A stretch of 64,000 nt of DNA from Caldilineaceae bacterium (GTDB lineage Bacteria; Chloroflexota; Anaerolineae; Caldilineales; Caldilineaceae), in contig OY282376.1 in the NCBI GenBank assembly GCA_958295845.1, forward strand, positions 2,121,022-2,185,021, read 5' to 3'. Below are positions 8,965 through 17,533 of the stretch, one piece after another (within the stretch, counting starts at the first letter, position 1; every line of letters begins with the position of its first letter). The translations under genes were made by a program, and so were the position numbers. Below the pieces are notes generated by a model that worked only from the letters and a program-made list of their open reading frames with translations, was not told where the DNA came from and did not search any database.

Positions 8965-9927
8965 CTATTCGTGGCGTATGCGCGGATCCGCCACCGCGTA
9001 CAGGATATCCGCGGTCAGATTGCTGAATAGAACCAGCACCGCGGCGATAAAAGTCAGCCCCATCAATACAGGATAATCACGCTGCGAAATCGCCTGAATC
9101 GCCATGCGTCCCATGCCCGGCCACTGAAACATCGTCTCAATGATGACCGTGCCGCCAAAGAGAATCGGTAGGCGCAGCGTAACGATGGTAATCACCGGAA
9201 GCAGCGCATTTCGCAGGGCATGACTGACGACAACGCTCGTCTCCTTCAGCCCCTTAGCACGCGCAGTCGTAACATACTCCTGTCCTAACACCTCCAACAT
9301 GCCCGAACGCATATAGCGCGTCAGCCCCGCCGTCAAATCCAGCGACAGTATCACACCCGGCAGGACCAGATGATGCAGGTTGTCCAGCAAAGCCGGCGGC
9401 GCGTCAAACGCCACCGATCGCATGCCGAATGTGGGAAACCACCCCAATTTCAGCGCGAATACATAGAGGGCAAGAAGGGCCAGAAAGAATGACGGGATTG
9501 AGATCGAAAACAGCGCAAAAAGCGTCAGCAAATAGTCCCAAATCGTATACTGTTTCAGAGCCGCCAGTACTCCCAGACTGATCCCGAGCACCGACGAAGC
9601 CACCAGCGCAAAGCCCATCAGTTCCAACGTGGCCGGCAATCGCACCATGATGCGCCGCAGGACAGGTTCTCCCGTGTGATAGGAGTAGCCCAAATTGCCC
9701 TGCGCCAGCTGCCCCAGCCAGATCGCATAACGCACGATTATCGGTTTGTTGAGCCCAAGTTCCTCCTTCAGACGCTCAAGATTGGCTGCCGACAACTCCT
9801 CTTCCGGGTTGATCATCGCCATCACCGGATCGCCCGGGGCAACACTGATGAAGCTGAACGTTATCAAAGTGATGCCGAGCACCAGCGGAATCGCCAGCAG
9901 TAGCCTGTTTGCAATAAATGTTGCCAT
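8965..9927 (-). CDS. ABC transporter permease, DppB/OppB type
   Basis: 320-residue membrane permease of the peptide/oligosaccharide family. It has the characteristic first helix, the APGDPV block, the loop GLNKPIIVRYAIWLGQL, six predicted membrane helices, the EAA-like segment around TTARAKGLKETSVVVSHALRN written here as residues in the last cytoplasmic loop, and the terminal YAVADPRIR motif. I chose the ATG at 9927: it shares one base with the stop codon of the upstream GHL gene (TGATG), a typical coupled start. A TTG at 9939 is possible but less likely. It forms the membrane pore with the DppC-type permease at 5192-6091. Confidence 0.92.
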   Translation of the reverse strand: MATFIANRLLLAIPLVLGITLITFSFISVAPGDPVMAMINPEEELSAANLERLKEELGLNKPIIVRYAIWLGQLAQGNLGYSYHTGEPVLRRIMVRLPATLELMGFALVASSVLGISLGVLAALKQYTIWDYLLTLFALFSISIPSFFLALLALYVFALKLGWFPTFGMRSVAFDAPPALLDNLHHLVLPGVILSLDLTAGLTRYMRSGMLEVLGQEYVTTARAKGLKETSVVVSHALRNALLPVITIVTLRLPILFGGTVIIETMFQWPGMGRMAIQAISQRDYPVLMGLTFIAAVLVLFSNLTADILYAVADPRIRHE

Positions 9928-11591
9928 CAATAAGCCCAATGCGGCGGATACTTGTCCAGCACATAACCGCCGACGCTCCGCAGAGGAACCGTCCGGTGCA
10001 GGCGCCCTTCACCGTCATCCCAGCTCTCCAACCGTTCCCTGTGCCCCAGTAGCCGAACCATGCTCCACTCTTTCAGCCTCTGGTGGCGCCCATTCGTGTC
10101 CCAGAAGCAAAGGCCGTCGGCCCCCGCCGCATAATTCTCAATCGCCCGCCGCCTGAACGTCTCCGGCGGCATCGTTCGCGGCATGATCTCAGGATAGTAC
10201 CGCACAGACGAACCCCGCGTCAGCTGTGCAAAGTACGCAACATCGATCTCCTCATCGCGCCACGGATAAGAGATCAGGTTGTCGATCAGGCCCTGCTCCA
10301 CCCACGCCGGCACGTCCAGCCCATAGAAAAGATTGGTATCCGCGTCATTCAGCACGTGCGCCGAAATCTCAAGCGGCCGGCCCCGCGCTTCGCCAATCTC
10401 CTGCATCGCCCGCCGCAGGTCCGCCATGAATCCAGTCATTACGCCCGCGCGGTAGTGCAAATACCGCTCGTCGTCCTCCGCCAGCTCCCTGGCCTCCAGA
10501 CCGGTCTCGCGCCTGAACCCTTCGACGAGCGGCTCCTCGTAGAGCAAAAAGGGCGCGCCCCGGTTGAAAATCGGGTTCACGCCCTCAATGTCGTAGCGCG
10601 TCGCAAGTTCACCGAAAACGCGTATCAACAGATCCCGCACTTCCGGAAACGCGTAACTCATCCGCGCAATCTCGCGCCCGTCAATATCTACACAGCGCCA
10701 TTCCGGATGTTCAAGGTAGAAGTCGCCCGTAAAGTAATCCTCAAACGGCGGACAGCACTGAAACGCCTCCATGCGCTGGCTGATGTGGACCTCCAATCCA
10801 ACGCTGTGCCCGTACTCCACAACCGTTTCGACCGTGTCAATATCCTTTCCCGCTAATATCTGCATCGACTCGGCAATATTACGGTCCACGACCCTCGGGA
10901 AGTCCCTTGTCTTGCTACCCGTCAGACTGCCGATGTCCGAAGGATAAGTAAGCACATCGCCTCCGGCACCCGGACACCAGAACATCTTCTGAAAATCGGT
11001 ATCCCTGAACGGCTCCAGCCACTCCCATATCTCCTCCCGGCTCGTTGGCCGGAATCGGCCAAAGTCACTGAAGCCGTCATTCATACAGATTAGCCGCCTG
11101 TTGCTGCCTCGGCTTCGATCGGCGAGAAGGCTGGCAACCTCGCTTTCGTCAAGCGGTTCAAGCTTGACATAGGCAAGGTAGGCAGGGTTGGAAAAACCTG
11201 CCGACTGCTGGCCCAGTACAAGGTCCTGCCCGCTGAGATCGGCCGTCTTCCAATACCGTTCATCCAAAGAATAGTTGTCGGCAAAACCGCCCCGCTCAGC
11301 CTCCCGGTTTACCTTGACAAAAGAACTGTCACCTGTCAATCGAACGCGTACCAGGTCCTCAGTCCAATTGCTCCACAAGCCCAGGGAAATCCGGTGCCAA
11401 CCCGATACACCAAGCGGGACAGTGACCGGCGGCGCCTCCGTTTCAGGGCCCGCAATCAGCATCCTTCCACTGAATTCAGCAGTCTCATAGGGAACGACCT
11501 GCCAGTGGTACTTCCGCCTGTCGGTGGACAGGGCTATCTGCGGCCTACTCCGACCAAGATCGGTCACATAGATTGGCTCATTCGCGGGCAT
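9927..11591 (-). CDS. GHL10-like glycosyl hydrolase family protein (copy A)
   Basis: 554-residue paralogue of the protein at 3453-5189, with the same two-part layout: an N-terminal beta-rich module (YVTDL...LSTDR...YETxxFSGRMLIAGPET, VSGWHRISLGL) and a TIM-barrel-like C-terminal part ending in a conserved aromatic stretch. The paired motifs VRDLLIRVFGELATRYDIEGV and EEPLVEGF match copy B's. First gene of the minus-strand operon and translationally coupled to the DppB-type permease through TGATG. No signal peptide. The N-terminal module may bind carbohydrate (inference). Family membership (GHL10) is from pattern recall and would need a profile search; enzymatic activity is unproven. Confidence 0.7.
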   Translation of the reverse strand: MPANEPIYVTDLGRSRPQIALSTDRRKYHWQVVPYETAEFSGRMLIAGPETEAPPVTVPLGVSGWHRISLGLWSNWTEDLVRVRLTGDSSFVKVNREAERGGFADNYSLDERYWKTADLSGQDLVLGQQSAGFSNPAYLAYVKLEPLDESEVASLLADRSRGSNRRLICMNDGFSDFGRFRPTSREEIWEWLEPFRDTDFQKMFWCPGAGGDVLTYPSDIGSLTGSKTRDFPRVVDRNIAESMQILAGKDIDTVETVVEYGHSVGLEVHISQRMEAFQCCPPFEDYFTGDFYLEHPEWRCVDIDGREIARMSYAFPEVRDLLIRVFGELATRYDIEGVNPIFNRGAPFLLYEEPLVEGFRRETGLEARELAEDDERYLHYRAGVMTGFMADLRRAMQEIGEARGRPLEISAHVLNDADTNLFYGLDVPAWVEQGLIDNLISYPWRDEEIDVAYFAQLTRGSSVRYYPEIMPRTMPPETFRRRAIENYAAGADGLCFWDTNGRHQRLKEWSMVRLLGHRERLESWDDGEGRLHRTVPLRSVGGYVLDKYPPHWAY

Positions 11592-11682
11592 ACGAGGTTC
11601 CTCCCGAATTATCTGGCGAATCGGATTTCGAGGATCCAGAGGAGTGGCGGCGCCACCGCAAGAGTCAGCGCCATCCGCCCAG

Positions 11683-11712
11683 AATATAGCCCAACTTCCG
11701 GAAACGATGCAA
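11683..11712 (-). promoter_or_regulatory. Possible promoter for the GHL/ABC operon
   Basis: Minus strand: TTGCAT (11712-11707), 18-base spacer, TATATT (11688-11683), about 90 bases before the ATG at 11591. The -10 box is good and the -35 box is weak. It is the only reasonable candidate in front of the operon. Confidence 0.3.
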
Positions 11713-12434
11713 CTCGCGTTTTTTTTGGGTTTGGGTCAGATCTGAAGAGGTGTACTTGGGAGGCCCTGGTGCCTACCTGCGTCTGCACCGCTTACGGGGC
11801 AGAAAAATCCTGATGCCGGCCACCCTCAAAGAGGCATGTTATGGGAGGGAGAGCCAAAAGAATGACTGGGAAAATCTGACTAACTGATCCCCCACTGAAA
11901 TGCTCGCCATCCCACAACTGCCATTCAAACGATTTCAGCAATAGGAAACCGACCAGAGAGGAATTGCCGCGCACTTGTTCGCGTTAAAGTGTGACTGTTG
12001 TCACCAGCATCCATCTATGCCCAAAACTGCAAATCGTTGCTCCAGCCCCCAGCGCCGTACGCCTCGCAACCTGACACCCTGACACCCTGACACCCTGACA
12101 AGAGGTGAGATCTGAATTTCTGAGAAATGTGGAGGCAAAGCGAATGTGAAACAGAGAGAAAGGAGTGAAATGTCGACCGATCAACCTTGGCTTCCTGAAA
12201 AACGAACCTCACGAACCAATCTAATTCCTGTCTGACACCAAGACTCTATGTTCGGATCACACACAATTATCGCGTCATATGTGTCTGCCATCACCCGATT
12301 CGAACTATGCAATCCGCAATGCGCGGGGTTCCCATCTTCAACGCACATCAGACCTGTCGATCGATATATCCAGTGGACCCGAGCAAAAGGCGCGTTATCC
12401 TACGGCATCTCCTATCTCTCCGATTCAACACGCC
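11713..12434. other. Non-coding stretch between operon and kinase gene
   Basis: No frame here has a supported start, family match or codon pattern. It holds a small inverted repeat GTGAC-TGTT-GTCAC (11991-12004), which could be an operator, and a short tandem repeat noted separately. Frames on either strand of about 60-100 codons look fortuitous. Confidence 0.5.
12071..12100. repeat. 8-bp tandem repeat (CTGACACC)
   Basis: Unit CTGACACC repeated 3.75 times without mismatch in a non-coding region. It is the kind of tract that changes length by replication slippage. Confidence 0.85.
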
Positions 12435-12570
12435 GACCCTGGCGACAGCTACACCATCACCGACATGCGGACCGCACACTGGTCGGGAGCAGCTGCGGCC
12501 AACATGCCGACGTGATGCGTGTAACTATGGCAACGATTCTCCATCCGGTTGTATAGCTGTCGCCAAGGTC
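12435..12570. repeat. Palindromic element, copy 1
   Basis: The ends form an inverted repeat: TGGCGACAGCTA (12440-12451) against TAGCTGTCGCCA (12553-12564), extended outward by GACC/GGTC. The right half holds the core GTGATGCGTGTAACTATGGC (12512-12531) followed by CTCCAT and GTT. The same core and trailing bases recur at 15415-15452, enclosed by a different stem. No coding potential. It could be a mobile palindromic element or a structured RNA. Confidence 0.65.
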
Positions 12571-12721
12571 CGAGCGTTGAATCTTTGAGTCTGAATTCAT
12601 CCAGAAAACAACTTAATGTGATTTGGCTCCCTCCCACACCATCGATCAGTAAACCTCAGAACAAATAGTACACCATTGGGGTGAAGCAAATGTGAGCAAA
12701 ACACATTCCATAGGTGAAGTT

Positions 12722-12751
12722 TTGTGAACTGATAGGCAATGGCCCTATACT
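12722..12751 (+). promoter_or_regulatory. Probable promoter of the kinase-regulator gene
   Basis: TTGTGA (12722-12727), 18-base spacer, TATACT (12746-12751), about 100 bases before the ATG at 12853. Both boxes are close to the sigma-70 consensus. Confidence 0.5.
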
Positions 12752-12852
12752 GGTTCTCGACGACTGGAGTCCACACATCTTCAAAATACGCCTGCACGAC
12801 TCGACGTCCTTTCCGCACCGATATTTCTCTCTAGGGCCGAGCAAAGGATGAC

Positions 12853-15243
12853 ATGAACCGAATCGAAAGGCTGGAACAGGAAGTTGAGACCCTGCGCGAC
12901 CGCCTCGCCCGCTTAACCGAGGCCAGCCATCGCATAAACGACAGTCTGGATTTCGAAAGCGTTCTGCAAGGGGTCTTGGACAGCGCCCGACTACTGACCA
13001 AAGCAAAATTCGGCGTAATTACTCTGATCAATGAAACAGGAGAAATTCAGGACTTTCTCGCCTCCGGGATGACCCAGGAAGAGAGCCAGAATATGTGGGA
13101 CTGGCAGGAGGGAATCGGTCTATTTGACTATCTTGGAAAGATTCGAAAACCGTTGCGGCTCAATGACTTTCACAGTCACACTCGCGCCTTGGGTCTTCCC
13201 GATTTCCAACCCCCTATGTCTGTACACTCGCCCTTACCCTTCCTTGCCGCGCCCATTCGCCATCACCGCGAAATCGTGGGCAACTTTTTTCTAGGCGAAA
13301 AGGACAAGGAAAATGGCCTGTTCACCACAGATGACGAAGAGACTCTGGTCGCTTTCGCCTCCCAGGCTGGACTCGTCATCGCAAATGCGCGACGCCATCA
13401 AGACGAACAAAAAGCCAGGGCGCGCCTGGAAACGCTCATCGACACGTCGCCGGTCGGCGTGGTTGTTCTCAATGTCTCGACAGGTGAGGCAGTAACATTT
13501 AACCGCGAAGCGGCAAGAATTATCGACGCCCTTCGAACACCGGATAAGACTGTCCAACAGCTTCTCGGTCTGATCACCATTCGCAGGGCCGACGGACGCG
13601 AGATTTCCTTACAGGAGTTTCCCGTCGCCCAGATGCTCCGTGCCGGCGAAACAATTCGCGCCGAGGAAATCGAGATCAGAGTTCCCGGCGGCAATTCAGT
13701 CAGAACGCTCGTAAACGCTACGCCCATCCACCTAGAACAGGATAGCGAAGTCGATTCATTCGTCGTCACCATGCAGGACATGGCCGCGCTAGAAGAAATC
13801 GAACGCCTGCGCTCCGATTTCTCTGCCATGATCAGCCACGAACTGCGCGTGCCGCTGGCATCCATCAAAGGCTCTGCGGCGACCGTTCTGACCGCCCCCA
13901 CGACCTTCGGCCCCACCGAAATGGTTCAGTTTTTTCGAATCATAGATCGCGAGGCCGACCACATGAGCGCCCTGATCAACGATCTCCTTGATGTTGCCCA
14001 TATAGAAGCAGGGACGCTGTCGATTTCCCCTGAACCTGTCGGCATCACCGAGATGATCGAAAACGCAAGAAGCACTTTTCTCAGCGGTGGCGACAGGAAT
14101 AGTCTCCAGATCGACATCCAGCCGGATCTTCCCCCCGTTATGGCCGACAAACGCCGCATCGTCCAGGTTCTCGGCAACCTGCTGTCCAATGCCGCAAAAC
14201 ACTCGCCCCATTCGTCGGCCATTCGCGTCAGCGCTGTCCGTCTCGGCGTCCATGTCTCCGTAACAGTAGCCGACGACGGCGCAGGACTGTCCAAAGAGAT
14301 CCTGCCCCATCTCTTCCGCAAAATTCCCCCCGGATCAGGCGATCATGGACAGGGCCTCGGGTTGACAATTTGCAAAGGCATAGTTGAAGAGCACGGCGGT
14401 CGCATCTGGGCAGAAAGTGACGGGCCGGGCAACGGAGCCCTCTTTACTTTCACGCTTCCAGCCGCAAACGAAGGAAGTTCCTTCGCCCCCACAACCCTGA
14501 CCGACCACGCTTCCGCTACCCAGACAGTCTCGTCCCGCGACCAGAACAGAATCCTGGTCATCGATGACGATCCCAAGTCCCTCAGATACGTACGCGATAT
14601 CCTCTCCAATTCGGGATACCAGCCCGTCGTCACCGCCGAACCAAAGGAAGCCCTGCGCCTCGTCTCAGACAAGAAGCCCGCGCTTATCCTCCTTGACCTT
14701 ATGCTCCCCGGCAGCAGCGGCATCGACCTGATGACCGATATTCTCAGCGTCGCCAATGTTCCTATCGTCTTTCTCTCCGCCTACGGACAGGAAGATGTCG
14801 TCGCCAGAGCATTTGACATGGGCGCCGCCGACTACGTTGTCAAACCCTTCTCAAAAACGGAGCTGCTAGCAAGGATCAGAGCCGCCCTGCGACACCAGGA
14901 AGTAGTCACTCCCTCAACGCCCTACCGCCGCGCAGACCTCGCCATCGACTACGTTAGCCGCACCGTGACGCTCGCCGGCAGCCCTGTTCGACTGACAGCC
15001 ATGGAATACCGGCTCCTCACCCATCTCTCAGCAAACGACGGCAGAACCTTGACCCACGATCACCTGTTGCAGCACGTCTGGGGCCTGCCGGCGAGCCTCG
15101 ACCTGAGACCCCTGCGCACAGCCATCAAAACCCTCCGCCGCAAACTTGGCGACAGCTCCGCAGATCCCACCTACATCTTCACCGAGCCGCGTGTCGGCTA
15201 CAGCATGGAAAGAGGCGACGGCCCGCCACTCTCGTCCCACTGA
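12853..15243 (+). CDS. Single-chain histidine kinase / response regulator with DNA-binding domain
   Basis: 796-residue fusion of a sensor kinase and an OmpR-type regulator. In order: short coiled coil (1-22), GAF domain (about 27-185), PAS-like domain (about 190-310), HisKA with the phospho-acceptor H329 in MISHELRVPLASIKG, HATPase with the N box (NLLSNAAKHSP) and G boxes (DDGAGLS, GQGLGLTICKG), receiver domain with D615 in LLDLMLPGSSG, and a C-terminal winged helix (about 700-790). No membrane helix is seen, so it senses a cytoplasmic signal. An AAAGGA site precedes the ATG. Kinase, receiver and DNA-binding output in one chain means intramolecular phosphotransfer to a transcription factor. 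Targets are unknown; the divergent transporter operon is a candidate. Confidence 0.93.
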   Translation: MNRIERLEQEVETLRDRLARLTEASHRINDSLDFESVLQGVLDSARLLTKAKFGVITLINETGEIQDFLASGMTQEESQNMWDWQEGIGLFDYLGKIRKPLRLNDFHSHTRALGLPDFQPPMSVHSPLPFLAAPIRHHREIVGNFFLGEKDKENGLFTTDDEETLVAFASQAGLVIANARRHQDEQKARARLETLIDTSPVGVVVLNVSTGEAVTFNREAARIIDALRTPDKTVQQLLGLITIRRADGREISLQEFPVAQMLRAGETIRAEEIEIRVPGGNSVRTLVNATPIHLEQDSEVDSFVVTMQDMAALEEIERLRSDFSAMISHELRVPLASIKGSAATVLTAPTTFGPTEMVQFFRIIDREADHMSALINDLLDVAHIEAGTLSISPEPVGITEMIENARSTFLSGGDRNSLQIDIQPDLPPVMADKRRIVQVLGNLLSNAAKHSPHSSAIRVSAVRLGVHVSVTVADDGAGLSKEILPHLFRKIPPGSGDHGQGLGLTICKGIVEEHGGRIWAESDGPGNGALFTFTLPAANEGSSFAPTTLTDHASATQTVSSRDQNRILVIDDDPKSLRYVRDILSNSGYQPVVTAEPKEALRLVSDKKPALILLDLMLPGSSGIDLMTDILSVANVPIVFLSAYGQEDVVARAFDMGAADYVVKPFSKTELLARIRAALRHQEVVTPSTPYRRADLAIDYVSRTVTLAGSPVRLTAMEYRLLTHLSANDGRTLTHDHLLQHVWGLPASLDLRPLRTAIKTLRRKLGDSSADPTYIFTEPRVGYSMERGDGPPLSSH

Positions 15244-15665
15244 ATCCGCCTTCACAACCTCACCCCTTAGACTCGTGTACATCCGCAGCCACCAACCATC
15301 TCCTTTTTCGCCGTTATCACAGTTTTCCTTTTACCGGCACTCGTGTCATAATGAGTAGGCCATAGTTAAGCGTTCATAGGATGAACTGGATGGAGCATTA
15401 TGCCCCCTTGCCCTGTGATGCGTGTAACTATGGCACCTGCACTCCATTCAGTTAGCAAGGGGGCACCTCTTTCCCCCTCACGCCGAAGCCCTGGGCTCAA
15501 CCTGATATCATCACCCATACCTACGCCGGCATACCCGGCAGTCTCGCAATACATCCCGAAATCCCCACCCACGCAGACAACCGGCACGTCTGATCCCATG
15601 AACCGGCGCCGACACCTCTTGCACGCCCCCTTCACTGACCACTGATCACCGACCACTGCAGTTCT
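15244..15665. other. Intergenic stretch with palindromic element and leader of repeat family 1
   Basis: No gene is supported. It contains the second palindromic element (listed separately) and, at about 15630-15665, the CCACTGACCACT-type lead-in that also precedes the family 1 repeat at 62741-62787. Confidence 0.5.
15359..15465. repeat. Palindromic element, copy 2
   Basis: Core GTGATGCGTGTAACTATGGC (15415-15434), identical to copy 1 at 12512-12531. It is enclosed by a perfect 11-bp inverted repeat, TGCCCCCTTGC (15401-15411) against GCAAGGGGGCA (15455-15465). A second overlapping inverted repeat pairs GCCATAGTTA (15359-15368) with TAACTATGGC inside the core (15425-15434). Stem sequences differ completely from copy 1 while the core and the trailing CTCCAT..GTT are kept. 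Confidence 0.65.
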
Positions 15666-15790
15666 GGGCGTTCGGGCCTACGGCCCTCACTTGTGCGGGG
15701 GCTGCGCCCCCGCAACGCCCCGCCCTTACTAAACCACCGTGTTCGTTCTTCCCCAGCATATTGTCTAAAGAAAGGTGTCTACACCCCCAC
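15666..15790. repeat. Dispersed GC-rich intergenic repeat, family 1, copy a
   Basis: About 125 bases: GGGCGTTCGGGCC-CGGCCCTC, then the hairpin GCGGGGGC-TGC-GCCCCCGC (15695-15713), AACGCCCCGCCCTT and a tail with TTCTTCCCC and GTGTCTACACCCCC. Near-identical copies lie at 25276-25399, 53554-53678 and 62788-62910, with a partial copy at 15852-15935. Always intergenic. Confidence 0.85.
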
Positions 15791-15851
15791 CTGCTGTCTC
15801 CCCCCCCCCCGCAGTTTCCCTGCATTTCCCCCGCCGTTCCCCTGCCGTTCC

Positions 15852-15935
15852 GCGCCCCCGCAACGCCCCGCCCTTACTAGACCACCGTGTCTTTTCTTCC
15901 CCGGCTTTGCGTCTGGCATACAGTGTCTACTCCCC
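15852..15935. repeat. Family 1 repeat, partial copy
   Basis: Starts inside the hairpin arm (GCGCCCCCGCAACGCCCCGCCC) and continues through the TTCTTCCCCGG and GTGTCTACTCCCCC tail. It follows copy a after a C-rich stretch, so the unit is locally duplicated with its left third missing. Confidence 0.75.
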
Positions 15936-16038
15936 CGTGCCGTCTCAACCCACCGAACACCATCCACTAACCCCTGCAGTTCCCCTGCAGTTCACAACGC
16001 TGACGATTGCCGCCTTAGTTGGGAATTGGTCAGTGCCC

Positions 16039-16082
16039 AAAAAAAGTTCATGCGCAGATATACTGACTCTCCGCGCATGAAC
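16039..16082 (-). terminator. Intrinsic terminator of the alcohol dehydrogenase gene
   Basis: Perfect 10-bp inverted repeat (GTTCATGCGC at 16046-16055, GCGCATGAAC at 16073-16082), followed on the minus strand by seven T (16045-16039). It lies about 55 bases past the stop codon at 16137. Confidence 0.85.
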
Positions 16083-16136
16083 TCATATCAATATTGAGAA
16101 GCTCTTAATCTATACAGCTGCCGAGTTGGCCCCTCC

Positions 16137-17204
16137 TCAATCAAACACCAACACCGACCGCGCCACCTTGCCAGCCTTCATATCGGCAAACGCCTCGTTA
16201 ATCTCATCCAACGGCCTGTAGCGCGAAATCAACTCGTCCAGCTTGATCTTTCCCTGCTTATACAGATCCAATATCCACAGAAAATCCACCCGCGGCCGCG
16301 CGGCCCCGTGAAACGCCCCCATCAGCGTCCGGTCCTCCAGCAGATGCCAGCCCTCCACCGAAACATCCTGCCCTGTCGGCTGCACGCCCACCACAACCGC
16401 CGTGCCCGTCATACGCACCGAATCTATCGCCTGCCTAACAATTGAAGGAAAGCCCACGACCTCAAACGCATAGTCCGCGCCCCCGCCCGTGATCTCGATA
16501 ATCCGCTGCACAGGGTCCTCTTTAGCGCTGTTGACAAAATGCGTTGCCCCCATCTGCTCCGCCAGCTCCAGCTTGTAGTCCACAGTGTCCACCGCGATAA
16601 TCTTGCCCGCCGACGCCAGCACGCCGCCCTGTATAACATTCAGCCCCACCCCCCCGCAGCCAAACACCGCCATCGACGCCCCCGTCTCGACCTGGGCCCG
16701 GTTCACCACCGCCCCGATCCCCGTGATCACCCCGCAGCTAATCAGGCATGCCTGCGCCAATGGCGTGTCGTCGGGCACCTTTACACAAGCGTCCGCCAGG
16801 GCCAGCGTCTGCTCCACAAAAGTGGGCCGTACGTGATAGATCGGATCACCATTCTGCCTATACCGGCTCACCGGCTCCATGCGGTGCGTCTCACAAAGCG
16901 CGGGACGGCCATTCGTGCAGTTGCGGCAGCTCCCGCACATCGCATCCAAAGAAAGAATAATCTTGTCCCCGGGTGCAAAGTCACGCACGCCTTCACCCAC
17001 CGCACGCACAACCCCGGCCCCCTCATGGCCCAACAGCCACGGCATCCTGCGCGGCGTCCGATGGTCGGTAACGTAGTGGTAGTCGCTGTGACAAACGCCT
17101 GCCCCCACGATATCCAGCAGTACTTCCCCGAATTCCGGTTCCTCCAACTCGACTTCCTTCACCGCCACCGGCGCATGCGCCTCATAGAGAATTGCAGCCT
17201 TCAT
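16137..17204 (-). CDS. Zinc-dependent alcohol dehydrogenase (MDR family)
   Basis: 355-residue medium-chain dehydrogenase. Catalytic zinc ligands are visible as C38, H60 (with E61) and C157. The structural zinc is held by C90, C93, C96 and C104 in CGSCRNCTNGRPALC. The nucleotide-binding motif is GCGGVG. The overall pattern (H-S-D after C38, the CGVITGIG block) is that of class-III/AdhD-like enzymes, which oxidise primary alcohols or thiol-bound aldehydes with NAD or a bound cofactor. An AAGGAGAG site precedes the ATG, and a strong terminator follows. Transcribed alone. The substrate cannot be told from sequence. Confidence 0.93.
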   Translation of the reverse strand: MKAAILYEAHAPVAVKEVELEEPEFGEVLLDIVGAGVCHSDYHYVTDHRTPRRMPWLLGHEGAGVVRAVGEGVRDFAPGDKIILSLDAMCGSCRNCTNGRPALCETHRMEPVSRYRQNGDPIYHVRPTFVEQTLALADACVKVPDDTPLAQACLISCGVITGIGAVVNRAQVETGASMAVFGCGGVGLNVIQGGVLASAGKIIAVDTVDYKLELAEQMGATHFVNSAKEDPVQRIIEITGGGADYAFEVVGFPSIVRQAIDSVRMTGTAVVVGVQPTGQDVSVEGWHLLEDRTLMGAFHGAARPRVDFLWILDLYKQGKIKLDELISRYRPLDEINEAFADMKAGKVARSVLVFD

Positions 17205-17533
17205 GGTAGCTCTCCTTGCCTGAGAGTAGAGAACAGTTTCAGAGTAAATCTATAAACATAATAAATGAGAACCGCCGTCCGCACTAGGAACCCAACTGAC
17301 AGCCCGCCGCAGTAATTTGAAAAACTGAGAGGCAATATCAGCAGGATTCCCGGCTGTAAAAACCGGAACTTTAGATCTGCAAGAGACCGCCCTCAGCCGG
17401 CATCCGGCCGCGTTAAGCCGTTAGCCGTTGCTCTTCCCTCTGTGCTAGAATTCCTGCAGTTTCGCTTAACCCCTCTATTTTGAGTACATCAATCCCGGCA
17501 TTTAAATCCAGAACTAAGCAATGAGGAGCCACT
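17205..17533. other. Divergent intergenic region
   Basis: 329 bases between the divergently transcribed dehydrogenase and Gfo/Idh/MocA genes. It must carry both promoters, but no pair of boxes with proper spacing stands out. No repeat or small frame is supported. Confidence 0.5.

Noticed and set aside
12248..12588. Overlapping plus-strand frames of about 80-100 codons upstream of the kinase gene
   Set aside because: No Shine-Dalgarno site or protein-like pattern, and they run through the palindromic element.
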